64,000 nt of DNA, from positions 62,001-126,000 of the forward strand of contig DUMZ01000008.1 of the NCBI GenBank assembly GCA_012839565.1, read 5' to 3'. This stretch comes from Anaerolineaceae bacterium (lineage in GTDB: Bacteria > Chloroflexota > Anaerolineae > Anaerolineales > Anaerolineaceae). Every line of letters starts with the position of its first letter. Position 1 is the first letter of the stretch. Positions 19,550 through 28,634 of the stretch are shown piece after piece. A program made the position numbers and the translations under genes. The notes under the pieces were generated by a model. The model searched no databases. It saw only the letters and a program-made list of their open reading frames with translations, and was not told the origin of the DNA.

Positions 19550-19597
19550 TTGACATTGGCAGTTTAAGAATGTTGCCGCGTGGGCAGAATCGCTACA
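19550..19597 (+). promoter_or_regulatory. Leader-like element, copy 2 (before rplC)
   Basis: TTGACATTGG, a TGCC/GGCA hairpin and AGAATCGCTACA (19586-19597) repeat the order of elements found downstream of rpsJ (7502-7551). The last block matches 11 of 12 bases. See copy 1 for interpretation. Confidence 0.4.
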
Positions 19598-19682
19598 CAG
19601 AGCTTCATTAACTGAATTGCACGGAGATGATGCAGCCTAGCCCAGGCTGACAGTCTCGCTAAATTACAAACAGGAGAATAGT

Positions 19683-20315
19683 ATGTTAAAAGGGCTTATT
19701 GGAAGAAAGATCGGCATGACCCAGATCTTCGACGAAAGCGGACGTGCAATTCCGGTGACGCTTATCGAAGCTGGGCCTTGTTTTGTTTCTCAGATAAAGA
19801 CTCCTGAAACTGACGGGTATTCCGCGGTTCAGTTAGCCTTTGGCGCTGTGAAACCAAAACGATTGTCAAAAGCAGAGCTTGGCCATCTTAAGGTCAACAA
19901 TCTGCCACCTGTGCGCATCCTGCGCGAAATTCGCACGAAGAAAATTGGCGACGTTAAACCCGGTGACACAATCACCGCGGACGTCTTCGAAACGGGCGAT
20001 TATGTTGATGTCATTGGCACTTCAAAAGGCAAAGGTTTTGCCGGTGTCATGAAACGCCACGGTTTTGGCGGTGGTCTAAAGACCCACGGTCAATCCGACC
20101 GCTGGCGCGCGCCAGGTGCGTCTGGACAGGGTTCAACCCCGGGACGTGTCTTTAAGGGCAAAAAGTTCCCCGGACAAATGGGAAATGTGCGCGTGACATC
20201 TTCGCATATTCGTGTTGCATTGGTTGATGCTGAGCGCAACCTTATCGCTGTTCAAGGCTCCGTTCCCGGTGCCAAGGGCGATACAGTGATCATTCGCGCG
20301 GCGGCCAAGCAATAG
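19683..20315 (+). CDS. rplC: 50S ribosomal protein L3
   Basis: L3 nucleates 50S assembly and reaches the peptidyl-transferase centre. The 210-residue product begins MLKGLIGRKIGMTQIFDE and has the long loop GFGGGLKTHGQSDRWRAPG with the glutamine that is methylated in other bacteria. It opens the S10 operon here because rpsJ has been separated from it. SD AGGAG precedes the start. Confidence 0.97.
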   Translation: MLKGLIGRKIGMTQIFDESGRAIPVTLIEAGPCFVSQIKTPETDGYSAVQLAFGAVKPKRLSKAELGHLKVNNLPPVRILREIRTKKIGDVKPGDTITADVFETGDYVDVIGTSKGKGFAGVMKRHGFGGGLKTHGQSDRWRAPGASGQGSTPGRVFKGKKFPGQMGNVRVTSSHIRVALVDAERNLIAVQGSVPGAKGDTVIIRAAAKQ

Positions 20316-20339
20316 GACGTCTGATTGGAGAGATAAATC

Positions 20340-20969
20340 ATGAAACTCGATGTCTATAACTTAAAAGCAGAAAAAGTAAGCGACGTTGAACTTCCCGAAG
20401 AAATCTTCGCGGCAAAAGTCAATGTCGATTTGATGCATCAGGCATATCAACGCCAAATGGCGAACGCACGCCTTGGCACGCACAACACCAAACGACGTGC
20501 CGAAGTGCGTGGCGGAGCAGGTAAGCCATTTAAGCAAAAAGGTACTGGTCGCGCCCGACGTGGTAGCATGAAGTCTGCCCAGCATGTGGGTGGTGGTCGC
20601 ATTTTCACCCCCAAACCGCGTGATTACAGCCAGGAAATGCCTCGCAAGATGCGCCGAGCCGCTTTGCGCTCCGCGCTGACGGTTGTTGCTAATGATGAGA
20701 AAATCATTATGCTCGATAATCTCAACATGCCTGAAGCAAAAACCGCTGAATTAGCAAAATCAATAAAAGCTCTTGCTGGCGATAATCGCGTGTTAGTGCT
20801 CATCCCAGGAAACAGTGAAGAAAATGAAAACTTCATCAAATCCGGGCGAAATCTGGCAAACGCCAGGCTATTGCAGGCACGCTATTTGAACATTCGCGAT
20901 TTGCTGATTTCAGATAAAGTAATCATCCCGCTTGAAGCATTAGATGTTATCAAGAGCTATTTGGGATAG
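20340..20969 (+). CDS. rplD: 50S ribosomal protein L4
   Basis: L4 lines the exit tunnel; in E. coli it also regulates its own operon. The 209-residue product has the tunnel-loop sequence KPFKQKGTGRARRGS without the changes linked to macrolide resistance, and GGGRIFTPKPRDY. Standard position after rplC. Confidence 0.96.
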   Translation: MKLDVYNLKAEKVSDVELPEEIFAAKVNVDLMHQAYQRQMANARLGTHNTKRRAEVRGGAGKPFKQKGTGRARRGSMKSAQHVGGGRIFTPKPRDYSQEMPRKMRRAALRSALTVVANDEKIIMLDNLNMPEAKTAELAKSIKALAGDNRVLVLIPGNSEENENFIKSGRNLANARLLQARYLNIRDLLISDKVIIPLEALDVIKSYLG

Positions 20970-20983
20970 GAAGGTGAAGTAAA

Positions 20984-21289
20984 ATGACTATTTCAGCATT
21001 TGATATCATCCGCCAACCAATCGTCACTGAAAAAAGCAACTATTTGGCTGGTCAGCTTCAGCAATATGTGTTTGAAGTCGCTTCGTTTGCCACCCGCGAG
21101 CAAGTAAAGACCGCCATCGAAACCGCTTTTGATGTGAAGGTTGAGCGCGTCAATATTATCAACGCTCCGGCCAAGTCAACCCGGAACTCACGTTCCCGCC
21201 GGTTGACCATTCGCAAGCGTGGCTACAAAAAAGCCATTGTTACGTTGCGCGCCGGAGACCGCATCCCATTCTTTGAGGGAGTAGAATAA
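20984..21289 (+). CDS. rplW: 50S ribosomal protein L23
   Basis: L23 forms the tunnel-exit docking site for trigger factor and SRP. The 101-residue product has [12 protein letters not shown] and the extended loop ending [17 protein letters not shown]. Its stop codon overlaps the rplB start by one base. Confidence 0.95.
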   Translation: MTISAFDIIRQPIVTEKSNYLAGQLQQYVFEVASFATREQVKTAIETAFDVKVERVNIINAPAKSTRNSRSRRLTIRKRGYKKAIVTLRAGDRIPFFEGVE

Positions 21290-22128
21290 TGGCAGTTAAA
21301 GTATACAAACCCACTAGCCCTGGTCAACGACACAAGACCAGTTATACGTTTGAAGAAATTACAAAGACCACGCCCGAGCGCAGCTTAATCTACACCAAGA
21401 AAAACCGCGCCGGCCGAAACGCCCAGGGTCGCATTACCGTGCGCCATCGTGGTGGTGGTTCCAAGCGACAAATTCGCATCGTGGACTTCAAACGCAACAA
21501 ACATGACATCCCCGCCAAAGTAGCGGCGATTGAATACGATCCCAACCGCACTGCCCGCCTGGCTTTGCTCCATTATGCTGATGGCGAAAAACGCTATATC
21601 TTGGCTCCCATCGGTGTGAAAGTTGGCGACACCTTGTTTTCTGGCACTCAGGTTGAAATCCGACCCGGCAACAACTTGCCCCTGGCAAACATTCCGGTTG
21701 GTACAACCATCCATGCCATTGAAATGCAGCCCGGCAAGGGTGCGCAAATTGCCCGTTCAGCGGGTGTTTCAGCGCAACTCCTGGCTAAAGAAGGTCGCTA
21801 CGCACATGTGCGCATGCCATCTGGTGAAGTCCGCTTAGTTTTGCAAGACTGCAGCGCCACTATCGGTCAGGTTGGTAACGTTGAGCACAACAACATCAAA
21901 TTGGGCAAAGCGGGACGCTCTCGTCATCTGGGACGTCGTCCAGCTGTTCGCGGGTCGGCAATGTCTCCGCGCGACCATCCCCATGGTGGTGGTGAAGGCA
22001 AGACCGGTATCGGTATGGCTGGTCCCAAAACCCCTTGGGGCAAGCCCACGCTTGGTTACAAAACCCGTCGCAATAAGCGCACGGATGACATGATTATTCG
22101 CCACCGCTCCAAGGCTAAACGCCGCTAG
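21289..22128 (+). CDS. rplB: 50S ribosomal protein L2
   Basis: L2 is needed for subunit joining and peptidyl-transferase activity. The 279-residue product contains [21 protein letters not shown] and the C-terminal [22 protein letters not shown] segment with the functionally important histidine. Length and position are typical. Confidence 0.97.
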   Translation: MAVKVYKPTSPGQRHKTSYTFEEITKTTPERSLIYTKKNRAGRNAQGRITVRHRGGGSKRQIRIVDFKRNKHDIPAKVAAIEYDPNRTARLALLHYADGEKRYILAPIGVKVGDTLFSGTQVEIRPGNNLPLANIPVGTTIHAIEMQPGKGAQIARSAGVSAQLLAKEGRYAHVRMPSGEVRLVLQDCSATIGQVGNVEHNNIKLGKAGRSRHLGRRPAVRGSAMSPRDHPHGGGEGKTGIGMAGPKTPWGKPTLGYKTRRNKRTDDMIIRHRSKAKRR

Positions 22129-22157
22129 TGGTTGAGAGATAGAAAAGGAAATAAACT

Positions 22158-22430
22158 ATGTCGCGATCATTGAAAAAAGGGCCATTTATTGACCCGAAAC
22201 TATTGAAAAAAGTCGAAGATATGAACGCCAAGGGCGATAAGAAAGTTATTCGCACCTGGAGTCGTGCCAGTGTTATCTTCCCGCAGATGGTAGGCCACAC
22301 CATCGCCGTCCATGACGGACGCCGACATGTGCCCATCTATGTGACCGAGAACATGGTCGGCCATCGACTTGGCGAGTTTGCTCCAACCCGTTGGTTCCGT
22401 GGGCACGTGGCTGAGAAGAAAGGCAGATAA
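22158..22430 (+). CDS. rpsS: 30S ribosomal protein S19
   Basis: S19 is a 30S head protein near the A-site finger. The 90-residue product begins [20 protein letters not shown] and contains [18 protein letters not shown]-like sequence (here [18 protein letters not shown]). SD AAAAGGAAA is upstream. Confidence 0.96.
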   Translation: MSRSLKKGPFIDPKLLKKVEDMNAKGDKKVIRTWSRASVIFPQMVGHTIAVHDGRRHVPIYVTENMVGHRLGEFAPTRWFRGHVAEKKGR

Positions 22431-22435
22431 AGAAA

Positions 22436-22783
22436 ATGGCACAAGATATTATTGCTAAGCTTTCAAACTTTGCGAATTCTGCACAAAAGACCCGCCTGGT
22501 TATTGACCTGGTGCGTGGCAAGCCTGCTTTGAAGGCCTTGGAAATTCTCGCAACAACCCCGAACAAAGCTGCAATGCCTGTTCGTAAACTCATCTATTCA
22601 GCGATTTCGAACGCGGAAGAGAACTTTGGTATTAGCCGAGACGATTTGGTAGTTTATCGCATTTTTGCTGATGAAGCACCAACCCGCAAATGGCGACGTT
22701 TTGGTGCCCGCGGACGTTTTAAGCCTATGTTAAAACGCCGTTCGCACATCACTGTTATCTTGCGTGAGACTGAGCAGAATTAA
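22436..22783 (+). CDS. rplV: 50S ribosomal protein L22
   Basis: L22 lines the nascent-peptide tunnel. The 115-residue product has VIDLVRGKPALKALEIL and the beta-hairpin ending RGRFKPMLKRRSHITVIL. The gap to rpsS is only 5 bp. Confidence 0.96.
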   Translation: MAQDIIAKLSNFANSAQKTRLVIDLVRGKPALKALEILATTPNKAAMPVRKLIYSAISNAEENFGISRDDLVVYRIFADEAPTRKWRRFGARGRFKPMLKRRSHITVILRETEQN

Positions 22784-22792
22784 GGAGATATT

Positions 22793-23470
22793 ATGGGTCG
22801 AAAAGTACATCCAATAGGTTTTCGAGTAGGCGTCAACAAACCCTGGTTGGGTCGTTGGTACGCTGAAGGCAAAGAATATACTGAGCAACTGCATCAAGAT
22901 TTGGCAATCCGCGAACTCGTGCGCAAAGAAGCCGAACGTGCTGGCGTGAGCAAGATCGAAATCGAACGCTTCCCTGGCAAAGTGAAGGTCACCCTGCACA
23001 CCGCCAAGCCCGGCATTTTGATTGGCCGCAAAGGTGAAAGCGTTAAAGCGCTGCGCCAGGAACTTGAAGCGTTGACCGGTCAGAAAATTGACCTTGAAGT
23101 CAAAGAGATTAAAGATCCTGACACCGACGCTTATTTGGTAGCACTCAATATTGCCGGCCAGCTTGAACGTCGTATCAGCTATCGCCGCGCTATGAAACGC
23201 GCCATCCAACAAGCCATGCGCCAGGGCGCGGAAGGTATCAAGATTCAAGTGGGTGGTCGTTTGGCCGGTGCTGAAATGGCTCGCAGTATAACCCTGCGCG
23301 AAGGTCGTGTGCCGTTGCAAACATTGCGCGCGGATATTGATTTTTCACGCGCGAGTGCTTTAACCACTTTCGGTCAAATTGGCATCAAGGTATGGATCTA
23401 CAAAGGCATCGTTATGCATCAGGCTGAAGAAAAAGTCGAAGCCACCGAAGGTGTCTACGTAAGCGAGTAA
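22793..23470 (+). CDS. rpsC: 30S ribosomal protein S3
   Basis: S3 surrounds the mRNA entry channel. The 225-residue product begins MGRKVHPIGFRVGVNKPW and has the KH domain GRKGESVKALRQELEALTG, then the C-terminal domain GAEGIKIQVGGRLAGAEMAR. Standard length. Confidence 0.97.
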   Translation: MGRKVHPIGFRVGVNKPWLGRWYAEGKEYTEQLHQDLAIRELVRKEAERAGVSKIEIERFPGKVKVTLHTAKPGILIGRKGESVKALRQELEALTGQKIDLEVKEIKDPDTDAYLVALNIAGQLERRISYRRAMKRAIQQAMRQGAEGIKIQVGGRLAGAEMARSITLREGRVPLQTLRADIDFSRASALTTFGQIGIKVWIYKGIVMHQAEEKVEATEGVYVSE

Positions 23471-23497
23471 TTAAAGGAACGAGTGAGGTATTAGATT

Positions 23498-23923
23498 ATG
23501 TTGATGCCAAAAAGAGTAAAGTACCGCAAGCAGATGCGCGGTCGCATGAAGGGCAAAGCCCTGCGCGGCTCGACAGTCAGCTTTGGTGAATTTGGACTAA
23601 AAGCGCTCGAATGCGGCTATATCTCAGCCCGCAATATCGAGAGTGCCCGACGTGCTATTGTGCACATGATGAAACGCCGCGGTAAGGTGTGGGTGCGTGT
23701 CTTCCCAGACAAACCCTATACCAAACGTGCTGCTGAAACCCGCTTGGGTAAAGGTAAAGGTGCTGTGGATCACTGGGTTGCCGTTGTGCGCCCAGGAAGA
23801 ATCCTGTTTGAAATCACCACCGCTGACCCCGAAGTGGCAAAAGCTGCCCTTAACCGCGCCCGATACAAACTTGGATTTAAAACCAAGATTGTTGCCAGAG
23901 AAGTATTAGGAGAAGGTTCATAA
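23498..23923 (+). CDS. rplP: 50S ribosomal protein L16
   Basis: L16 binds near the A site and is needed for late 50S assembly. The 141-residue product begins [19 protein letters not shown], which aligns with the usual L16 start, so ATG 23498 is preferred over ATG 23504; GAGG lies 9 nt upstream. The stop codon shares one base with the rpmC start. Confidence 0.96.
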   Translation: MLMPKRVKYRKQMRGRMKGKALRGSTVSFGEFGLKALECGYISARNIESARRAIVHMMKRRGKVWVRVFPDKPYTKRAAETRLGKGKGAVDHWVAVVRPGRILFEITTADPEVAKAALNRARYKLGFKTKIVAREVLGEGS

Positions 23924-24129
23924 TGAAAATTAAAGAAATTCGCGAACTTTCAACTGAGCAGATTAAAACAAATTTGCTAAATACACGACAGGAACTGATG
24001 AATCTGCGCTTCCAAATGGTTACTGGTCAACTGACCGATACAAGCCGTTTTAAAGCTGCCCGTCGTGATATCGCGCGATTTGAGACCATTCTCAACGAAC
24101 GCGCTCGCGCAGAACAGGAAGGTAAGTAA
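23923..24129 (+). CDS. rpmC: 50S ribosomal protein L29
   Basis: L29 is a small helical protein at the tunnel exit. The 68-residue product contains IRELSTEQIKTNLLNTRQEL and the family pattern LMNLRFQMVTGQL. It overlaps both neighbours by one base. Confidence 0.94.
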   Translation: MKIKEIRELSTEQIKTNLLNTRQELMNLRFQMVTGQLTDTSRFKAARRDIARFETILNERARAEQEGK

Positions 24130-24485
24130 TGAATAATCGCCGAAGACTAAATGGTGTGGTTAAAAGCAATAAGATGGACAAAACCATCATCGTTGACGTA
24201 GACCGAACCTTTGCGCATCCACTTTATCACAAAGTTGTGACCCGAAAAAAGTCTTACAAAGCACATGATCCTTTCGGTTGCAATGTTGGCGATAAGGTGA
24301 CCATTGTCGAATCAAAACCCATTTCGCGCACCGTGCGCTGGGTTGTTGAGAAGATTCTGGTAGAAGAAATCCGCCAGGAAAACATTGAATCAGTCCAGGA
24401 AATGGAACAAGCCATTGAAGAGGCTATTGTTGAAGAAACCGAAGAGACTGTTGAAGAAGCTGAACAAGCGGAAGATGAGGAATAA
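24129..24485 (+). CDS. rpsQ: 30S ribosomal protein S17 with acidic C-terminal extension
   Basis: S17 is an OB-fold protein that binds the 5' domain of 16S rRNA. Residues 1 to about 80 are a normal S17 core ([38 protein letters not shown]). The usual S17 ends there; this one continues for nearly 40 residues that are almost entirely Glu, Ala, Val and Gln (for example [20 protein letters not shown]). The tail is probably disordered, strongly negative, and of unknown role. Confidence 0.94.
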   Translation: MNNRRRLNGVVKSNKMDKTIIVDVDRTFAHPLYHKVVTRKKSYKAHDPFGCNVGDKVTIVESKPISRTVRWVVEKILVEEIRQENIESVQEMEQAIEEAIVEETEETVEEAEQAEDEE

Positions 24486-24487
24486 CA

Positions 24488-24859
24488 ATGATCCAAAAAG
24501 AGTCCCGCTTAAAAATTGCAGATAATACTGGCGCGCGCGAAATTCTGGTTATTCAGGTTGTGGGTGGCACCCGACGTCGTTACGCTACTGTTGGCGATAT
24601 CGTCACAGCTACCGTAAAAAGCGCAACCCCACAAAGCTCCGTTAAAAAGAGCGAAATTGTGAAAGCCGTTATTGTGCGTGTTTCAAAGGCGTATCGCCGA
24701 GCTGATGGCTCAACCATTTGTTTTGACGACAATGCAGCCGTTATTTTGGACAACGATGGCGTAAACCCCCGTGGTACACGTATCTTTGGCCCAGTAGCTC
24801 GCGAACTGCGCGAAAAAGGCTACATGAAAATAGTTTCGTTAGCACCGGAAGTGTACTAG
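24488..24859 (+). CDS. rplN: 50S ribosomal protein L14
   Basis: L14 forms inter-subunit bridge B8 and is the binding site of the silencing factor RsfS. The 123-residue product begins [20 protein letters not shown] and contains [31 protein letters not shown] split across its end. Length is standard. Confidence 0.97.
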   Translation: MIQKESRLKIADNTGAREILVIQVVGGTRRRYATVGDIVTATVKSATPQSSVKKSEIVKAVIVRVSKAYRRADGSTICFDDNAAVILDNDGVNPRGTRIFGPVARELREKGYMKIVSLAPEVY

Positions 24860-24884
24860 AGCTAATGAGTGAATGGAGCGTCTA

Positions 24885-25310
24885 ATGAAGATGAAGATAC
24901 GTAAAGGTGATCGTGTTCGCGTTATGCGTGGCGACGAAGCTGACAAAAACAAAGTCGGCGAAGTTATCCGCGTGTTACCCAAAGAGAACCGCGTTGTGGT
25001 TCAGGGCGTGAACCTGGTCAAAAAACATCAAAAACAACAGCAAACCGGCGGTGGCAAGACCATCCCCAGTGGCATTCGTGAGTTCGAAGCGCCCATCCAT
25101 GCATCTAATGTCATGGTTGTGGATAGCATCACAGAACGCGCCAGCCGCCGTGTAAGACGTGGCAAAGTCGCTGAAGAAGCCAAACCGGCTACCAAGCGCG
25201 CCACTGCTAAGAAAGAAACTGTGGCAGCTGAGCCAAAAGCGAAAGCTACTGAAGCTAAAAAGTCCGCCACTCCAAAAACTGCCAAGGCAGATGAAGGCGC
25301 AGGTAAATAA
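24885..25310 (+). CDS. rplX: 50S ribosomal protein L24 with basic Ala/Lys-rich tail
   Basis: L24 is a KOW-domain protein that initiates 50S assembly. From ATG 24885, which has GGAG 6 nt upstream, the product is 141 residues. The KOW core reads IRKGDRVRVMRGDEADKNKVGEV, then QQQTGGGKTIPSGIREFEAPI. After the normal end there is a 45-residue tail of Ala, Lys, Glu and Thr (KPATKRATAKKETV, EAKKSATPKTAKAD) resembling histone H1-like tails. An in-frame ATG at 24873 is a less likely start. Confidence 0.94.
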   Translation: MKMKIRKGDRVRVMRGDEADKNKVGEVIRVLPKENRVVVQGVNLVKKHQKQQQTGGGKTIPSGIREFEAPIHASNVMVVDSITERASRRVRRGKVAEEAKPATKRATAKKETVAAEPKAKATEAKKSATPKTAKADEGAGK

Positions 25311-25313
25311 TAA

Positions 25314-25859
25314 ATGAACAGACTACTTGAACAATACAAAAATGAATACGCGCCCGCCCTTTTTGAAGAACTCGGTCTTGATAACGTCATGCAGGTGCCG
25401 AAAATCAAAAAAGTTGTCATCAACATTGGCGTTGGCGAAGCCCTTGAAAACCCTAAAGCCCTCGACGCGGCAGTGAACGACCTGACCATCATTACCGGTC
25501 AGAAACCGATTATTATCGCTGCCAAAAAGGCTATTTCAAACTTCAAACTGCGCGAAGGCCGCCAAATTGGCGTAAAAGTTACCTTGCGCGGTGAGAAGAT
25601 GTGGGCATTTTTGGACCGCTTAATCAATGTTGCTTTGCCCCGTGTACGTGACTTTCGGGGTATCTCGGCTGACTCCTTTGACGGTCGCGGCAACTATACT
25701 TTAGGTCTTACTGAACAACTGATTTTCCCTGAAATTCAGTACGATAAGATTGATAAAGTGCGCGGTATGGAAATCAGTATCGTCACCAATGCAACCAATG
25801 ATGATCACGGTCGGGCATTGCTTAGCAAATTTGGCATGCCCTTTATGAAAGGAAACTAA
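25314..25859 (+). CDS. rplE: 50S ribosomal protein L5
   Basis: L5 binds 5S rRNA in the central protuberance. The 181-residue product has [33 protein letters not shown] and [20 protein letters not shown]. Its stop overlaps the rpsN start. Confidence 0.97.
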   Translation: MNRLLEQYKNEYAPALFEELGLDNVMQVPKIKKVVINIGVGEALENPKALDAAVNDLTIITGQKPIIIAAKKAISNFKLREGRQIGVKVTLRGEKMWAFLDRLINVALPRVRDFRGISADSFDGRGNYTLGLTEQLIFPEIQYDKIDKVRGMEISIVTNATNDDHGRALLSKFGMPFMKGN

Positions 25860-26041
25860 TGGCTAAAAAGAGTATGATTCACCGTGAATATCGGCGAAAA
25901 TATCCCACCAGGGTTGTCAGTCGCTGTCGAGTGTGTGGCAGGCCACGCGGTTATATGCGCAAATTTGGCTTGTGCCGCATTTGTTTTCGAGAATTGGCAC
26001 TTCAGGGAAAAATCCCTGGAGTAAAGAAATCATCCTGGTAA
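25859..26041 (+). CDS. rpsN: 30S ribosomal protein S14, zinc-binding type
   Basis: This is S14 of type Z. The 60-residue product keeps both CxxC pairs ([20 protein letters not shown]), so it should bind zinc, unlike the longer Cys-free form found in some bacteria. Confidence 0.96.
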   Translation: MAKKSMIHREYRRKYPTRVVSRCRVCGRPRGYMRKFGLCRICFRELALQGKIPGVKKSSW

Positions 26042-26064
26042 TTGAAGCTGGAGGCTAGAGAATT

Positions 26065-26478
26065 ATGACTATAACAGATCCAATTGCCGATATGTTGACC
26101 AGAATTCGCAATGGCGCGATGGCTGGTTTGTCCACCGTGGCTATGCCACATTCCAAGCTAAAAGCTGAAGTCGCCCGCATCCTTGTTGAGGAAGGCTACC
26201 TGGCTGATTACGAAGTCTTGGAAGGTAAAAACGAGACCCACAAGGTCTTGCAGGTTAAACTAAAGTACATTGGCGAGCGACGGCAACGTCGTCCACTTAT
26301 TACTGGTTTGCAACGCGTTTCAAGCCCTGGATGCCGCGTGTATACTTCGAAGAAAGATATCCCCTGGGTGCTTTCTGGTATCGGCATCGCTATTTTGTCT
26401 ACCCCTAAAGGTGTTATGACCGGCGCGCGTGCCCGCAAATTGGGTGTCGGTGGCGAGATACTCTGCAAGGTTTGGTAG
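26065..26478 (+). CDS. rpsH: 30S ribosomal protein S8
   Basis: S8 binds helix 21 of 16S rRNA and, in E. coli, represses the spc operon. The 137-residue product begins MTITDPIADMLTRIRNGAMA and ends GVGGEILCKVW, with the conserved STPKGVMTGARARKLGVGG segment. Confidence 0.97.
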   Translation: MTITDPIADMLTRIRNGAMAGLSTVAMPHSKLKAEVARILVEEGYLADYEVLEGKNETHKVLQVKLKYIGERRQRRPLITGLQRVSSPGCRVYTSKKDIPWVLSGIGIAILSTPKGVMTGARARKLGVGGEILCKVW

Positions 26479-26488
26479 GAGGTAGGAT

Positions 26489-27037
26489 ATGTCGCGTATC
26501 GGTAAATTACCAATCACCCTGCCCAAGGGTGTTGAAGTAAAAATTGACGGACAAAAAGTGAGTGTCAAAGGTCCTAAAGGACAACTTGAACGAACTTTTG
26601 CGCCGGAAATCGAATTGAAATTAGAAGATGGTACCATCACCGTTAGTCGTCCAAACGACGAGCCGCATGTGCGTGCTTTACACGGCACCACCCGCGCGCT
26701 GCTGAACAACATGATTGTTGGCTGTGGCGAAGGTTTTACCCGTGTTTTGGAATATAACGGTGTGGGTTATCGTGCTGAGTTGCAGGGCAAAGACCTGGTT
26801 TTGAACGTGGGTTATTCGCATCCTGTTAACTACCCTGCGCCCGATGGCATCGAATTTGATGTAGACGCAAGAGCACGCACCATTAAGATTATGGGCAGAG
26901 ACCGCCAGCAAGTTGGCCAGGTCGCTGCTGAAATACGCAAAGTGCGCCCACCAGAGCGCTATCATGGTACCGGTATTCGCTATCAGGGCGAAGAAGTTAA
27001 ACTCAAGGCTGGTAAGTCTGGCAGGACCGGTAAGTAG
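26489..27037 (+). CDS. rplF: 50S ribosomal protein L6
   Basis: L6 lies near the factor-binding site of the 50S subunit. The 182-residue product begins [17 protein letters not shown] and has the second-domain signature [17 protein letters not shown]. Length is typical. Confidence 0.97.
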   Translation: MSRIGKLPITLPKGVEVKIDGQKVSVKGPKGQLERTFAPEIELKLEDGTITVSRPNDEPHVRALHGTTRALLNNMIVGCGEGFTRVLEYNGVGYRAELQGKDLVLNVGYSHPVNYPAPDGIEFDVDARARTIKIMGRDRQQVGQVAAEIRKVRPPERYHGTGIRYQGEEVKLKAGKSGRTGK

Positions 27038-27045
27038 AGGTAAAC

Positions 27046-27411
27046 ATGGCAAAGAAATCAAGAAACCAAGCTAGATTGCATCGCGCCAAACGCGTACGCA
27101 AGAAGATATTTGGCACGCCGGAGCGACCACGCTTGAACGTTTTTAGAAGTATTAATGAAATCTACGTTCAGATCATTGATGATCATAGTGGGACTACGCT
27201 GGCTTCGGCATCGAGTGTGGACAAAAGTCTGCGCGACGCCATGGAAGGCAAAAACAAAATCGACCAGGCCCGCCTGGTTGGCGAAGAAATTGCCAAACGT
27301 GCCCTTGATAAGGGTATTAAAAAAGTGGTCATGGACCGCGCTGGTTATTTTTATACCGGTCGCATCAAGTCGATGGCCGAAGGTGCTCGTAAGGGCGGCT
27401 TAGAATTCTAA
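27046..27411 (+). CDS. rplR: 50S ribosomal protein L18
   Basis: L18 binds 5S rRNA together with L5. The 121-residue product has a basic N-terminus ([16 protein letters not shown]), [12 protein letters not shown] and the C-terminal [22 protein letters not shown] motif. Confidence 0.96.
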   Translation: MAKKSRNQARLHRAKRVRKKIFGTPERPRLNVFRSINEIYVQIIDDHSGTTLASASSVDKSLRDAMEGKNKIDQARLVGEEIAKRALDKGIKKVVMDRAGYFYTGRIKSMAEGARKGGLEF

Positions 27412-27423
27412 ATCGAGGATACT

Positions 27424-27948
27424 ATGGATGAATTTCAAGGATTAGAACAACAATACGACGAACGTGTCATCGATATCGCCCGCGTTGCGAAAGTTGTCAA
27501 AGGCGGTCGCCGCTTTTCATATCGTGTCACCTTAGTGGTTGGCGACAACAACGGTAACATCGGCTTAGGCATCGGCAAAGCTTTGGCTGTGCCTGATGCG
27601 ATGCGCAAAGCTTCTGATCGCGCGTATAAAAACATGCGTCCGGTCAGCTTGCATGGAACATCCATCGCGCATGAAGTTATCGGTGTTCAAAGTGGTGCCA
27701 AAGTGTTGCTAAAACCCGCTTCGCCCGGTACTGGTGTTATCGCCGCGGGTGGTGTGCGCGCGGTTTTGGAAGCAGCTGGCATTACTGACATTTTGACCAA
27801 ATCTCTTGGCAGCGCGAACATGCTCAACATTGTGCTCGCAACGTTTAACGCGCTTGACCAACTCAAATCGCCCGAGATTGTGGCACTGGAACGTGGCAAA
27901 GATGTGCGCGACGTGACACCTTATTGGGATCGGAGGAGACGTGGCTAA
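27424..27948 (+). CDS. rpsE: 30S ribosomal protein S5
   Basis: S5 takes part in decoding fidelity. The 174-residue product contains RVAKVVKGGRRFSYRVTLVV, the loop linked to spectinomycin resistance, without obvious resistance-type changes. The C-terminal half has VLLKPASPGTGVIAAGGVRAV. It overlaps rpmD by 8 bp. Confidence 0.97.
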   Translation: MDEFQGLEQQYDERVIDIARVAKVVKGGRRFSYRVTLVVGDNNGNIGLGIGKALAVPDAMRKASDRAYKNMRPVSLHGTSIAHEVIGVQSGAKVLLKPASPGTGVIAAGGVRAVLEAAGITDILTKSLGSANMLNIVLATFNALDQLKSPEIVALERGKDVRDVTPYWDRRRRG

Positions 27949-28153
27949 AAAACCAGCTAAGAAGAATATGCTTCGCATTAAACTCGTAAAGAGTGGTATC
28001 GGTTACACCGTAAAAACAAAAAGAACCCTGAGTGCGCTTGGCTTCAAGAAACTCCAGGAAGTTGTCGAACACGAAGACACGCCCATCATTCGGGGTATGC
28101 TGGATAAAGTCTCACATTTGGTCGAGATTGAATCAGCGTTAGAGGAGAAATAA
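27941..28153 (+). CDS. rpmD: 50S ribosomal protein L30
   Basis: L30 is a small 50S protein. The 70-residue product starts at GTG 27941 with an excellent SD (GGAGGAG). The core RIKLVKSGIGYTVKTKRTL and LGFKKLQEVVEHEDTPIIRG is typical; the N-terminus is slightly extended and basic. Confidence 0.95.
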   Translation: MAKKPAKKNMLRIKLVKSGIGYTVKTKRTLSALGFKKLQEVVEHEDTPIIRGMLDKVSHLVEIESALEEK

Positions 28154-28154
28154 G

Positions 28155-28613
28155 ATGCAATTACATGATCTTAAACCTAACGAAGGCGCTAAAAAAGGTC
28201 GCAAACGTGTTGGGCGCGGTACTGGATCTGGCATGGGCAAAAGTGCCGGCCGTGGTACCAAAGGACAAAGTGCACGCACCAGCGGTGGTGTAAGACTTTA
28301 CCACCAGGGTGGTAACTTGCCCTTCTACCGCAAACTGCCCTTCTTGCGTGGTGAAGGCTTTACGCCTGTCAATCGCGTGCGCTATGCCGAGGTAAACCTG
28401 GACGCTCTCACCCCATACAAAAAGGGTGATGAAGTTAACCCGGAAAACCTCAAAGCAAACGGTTTGCTTAAAGGAAAAGGACTGCCTGTCAAGATAATGG
28501 GTCGTGGCGAAATAAAAGTTGCACTCAATATCAAAGCTCATAAGGTTACCGAGGGTGCCCGCCAGAAGATTGAAGCTGCTGGTGGTACGATCGAACTGAT
28601 CGAACTCGCGTAA
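28155..28613 (+). CDS. rplO: 50S ribosomal protein L15
   Basis: L15 acts in late 50S assembly. The 152-residue product begins MQLHDLKPNEGAKKGRKRVG and has the Gly-rich RGTGSGMGKSAGRGTKGQ stretch and the C-terminal AGGTIELIEL motif. SecY follows, as in most spc operons. Confidence 0.96.
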   Translation: MQLHDLKPNEGAKKGRKRVGRGTGSGMGKSAGRGTKGQSARTSGGVRLYHQGGNLPFYRKLPFLRGEGFTPVNRVRYAEVNLDALTPYKKGDEVNPENLKANGLLKGKGLPVKIMGRGEIKVALNIKAHKVTEGARQKIEAAGGTIELIELA

Positions 28614-28634
28614 CGATGATAAGGAGACAATAAC

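Larger units (their letters stand above)
19197..19682. other. 486-bp gap: promoter and leader region of the rplC operon
   Basis: No gene is seen. It contains TATAAT at 19432-19437 (possible -10; the -35 is weak), a GC-rich hairpin at 19530-19545, the second copy of the rpsJ-rplC leader-like element at 19550-19597, and the rplC SD (AGGAG) near 19673. A leader of over 200 nt with two hairpins is compatible with r-protein feedback control. Confidence 0.55.

Noticed and set aside
7496-19682. The 12-kb block as a mobile element
   Set aside because: No transposase, integrase, terminal inverted repeats or tRNA gene is seen at its edges; only the leader-like similarity remains, reported separately.
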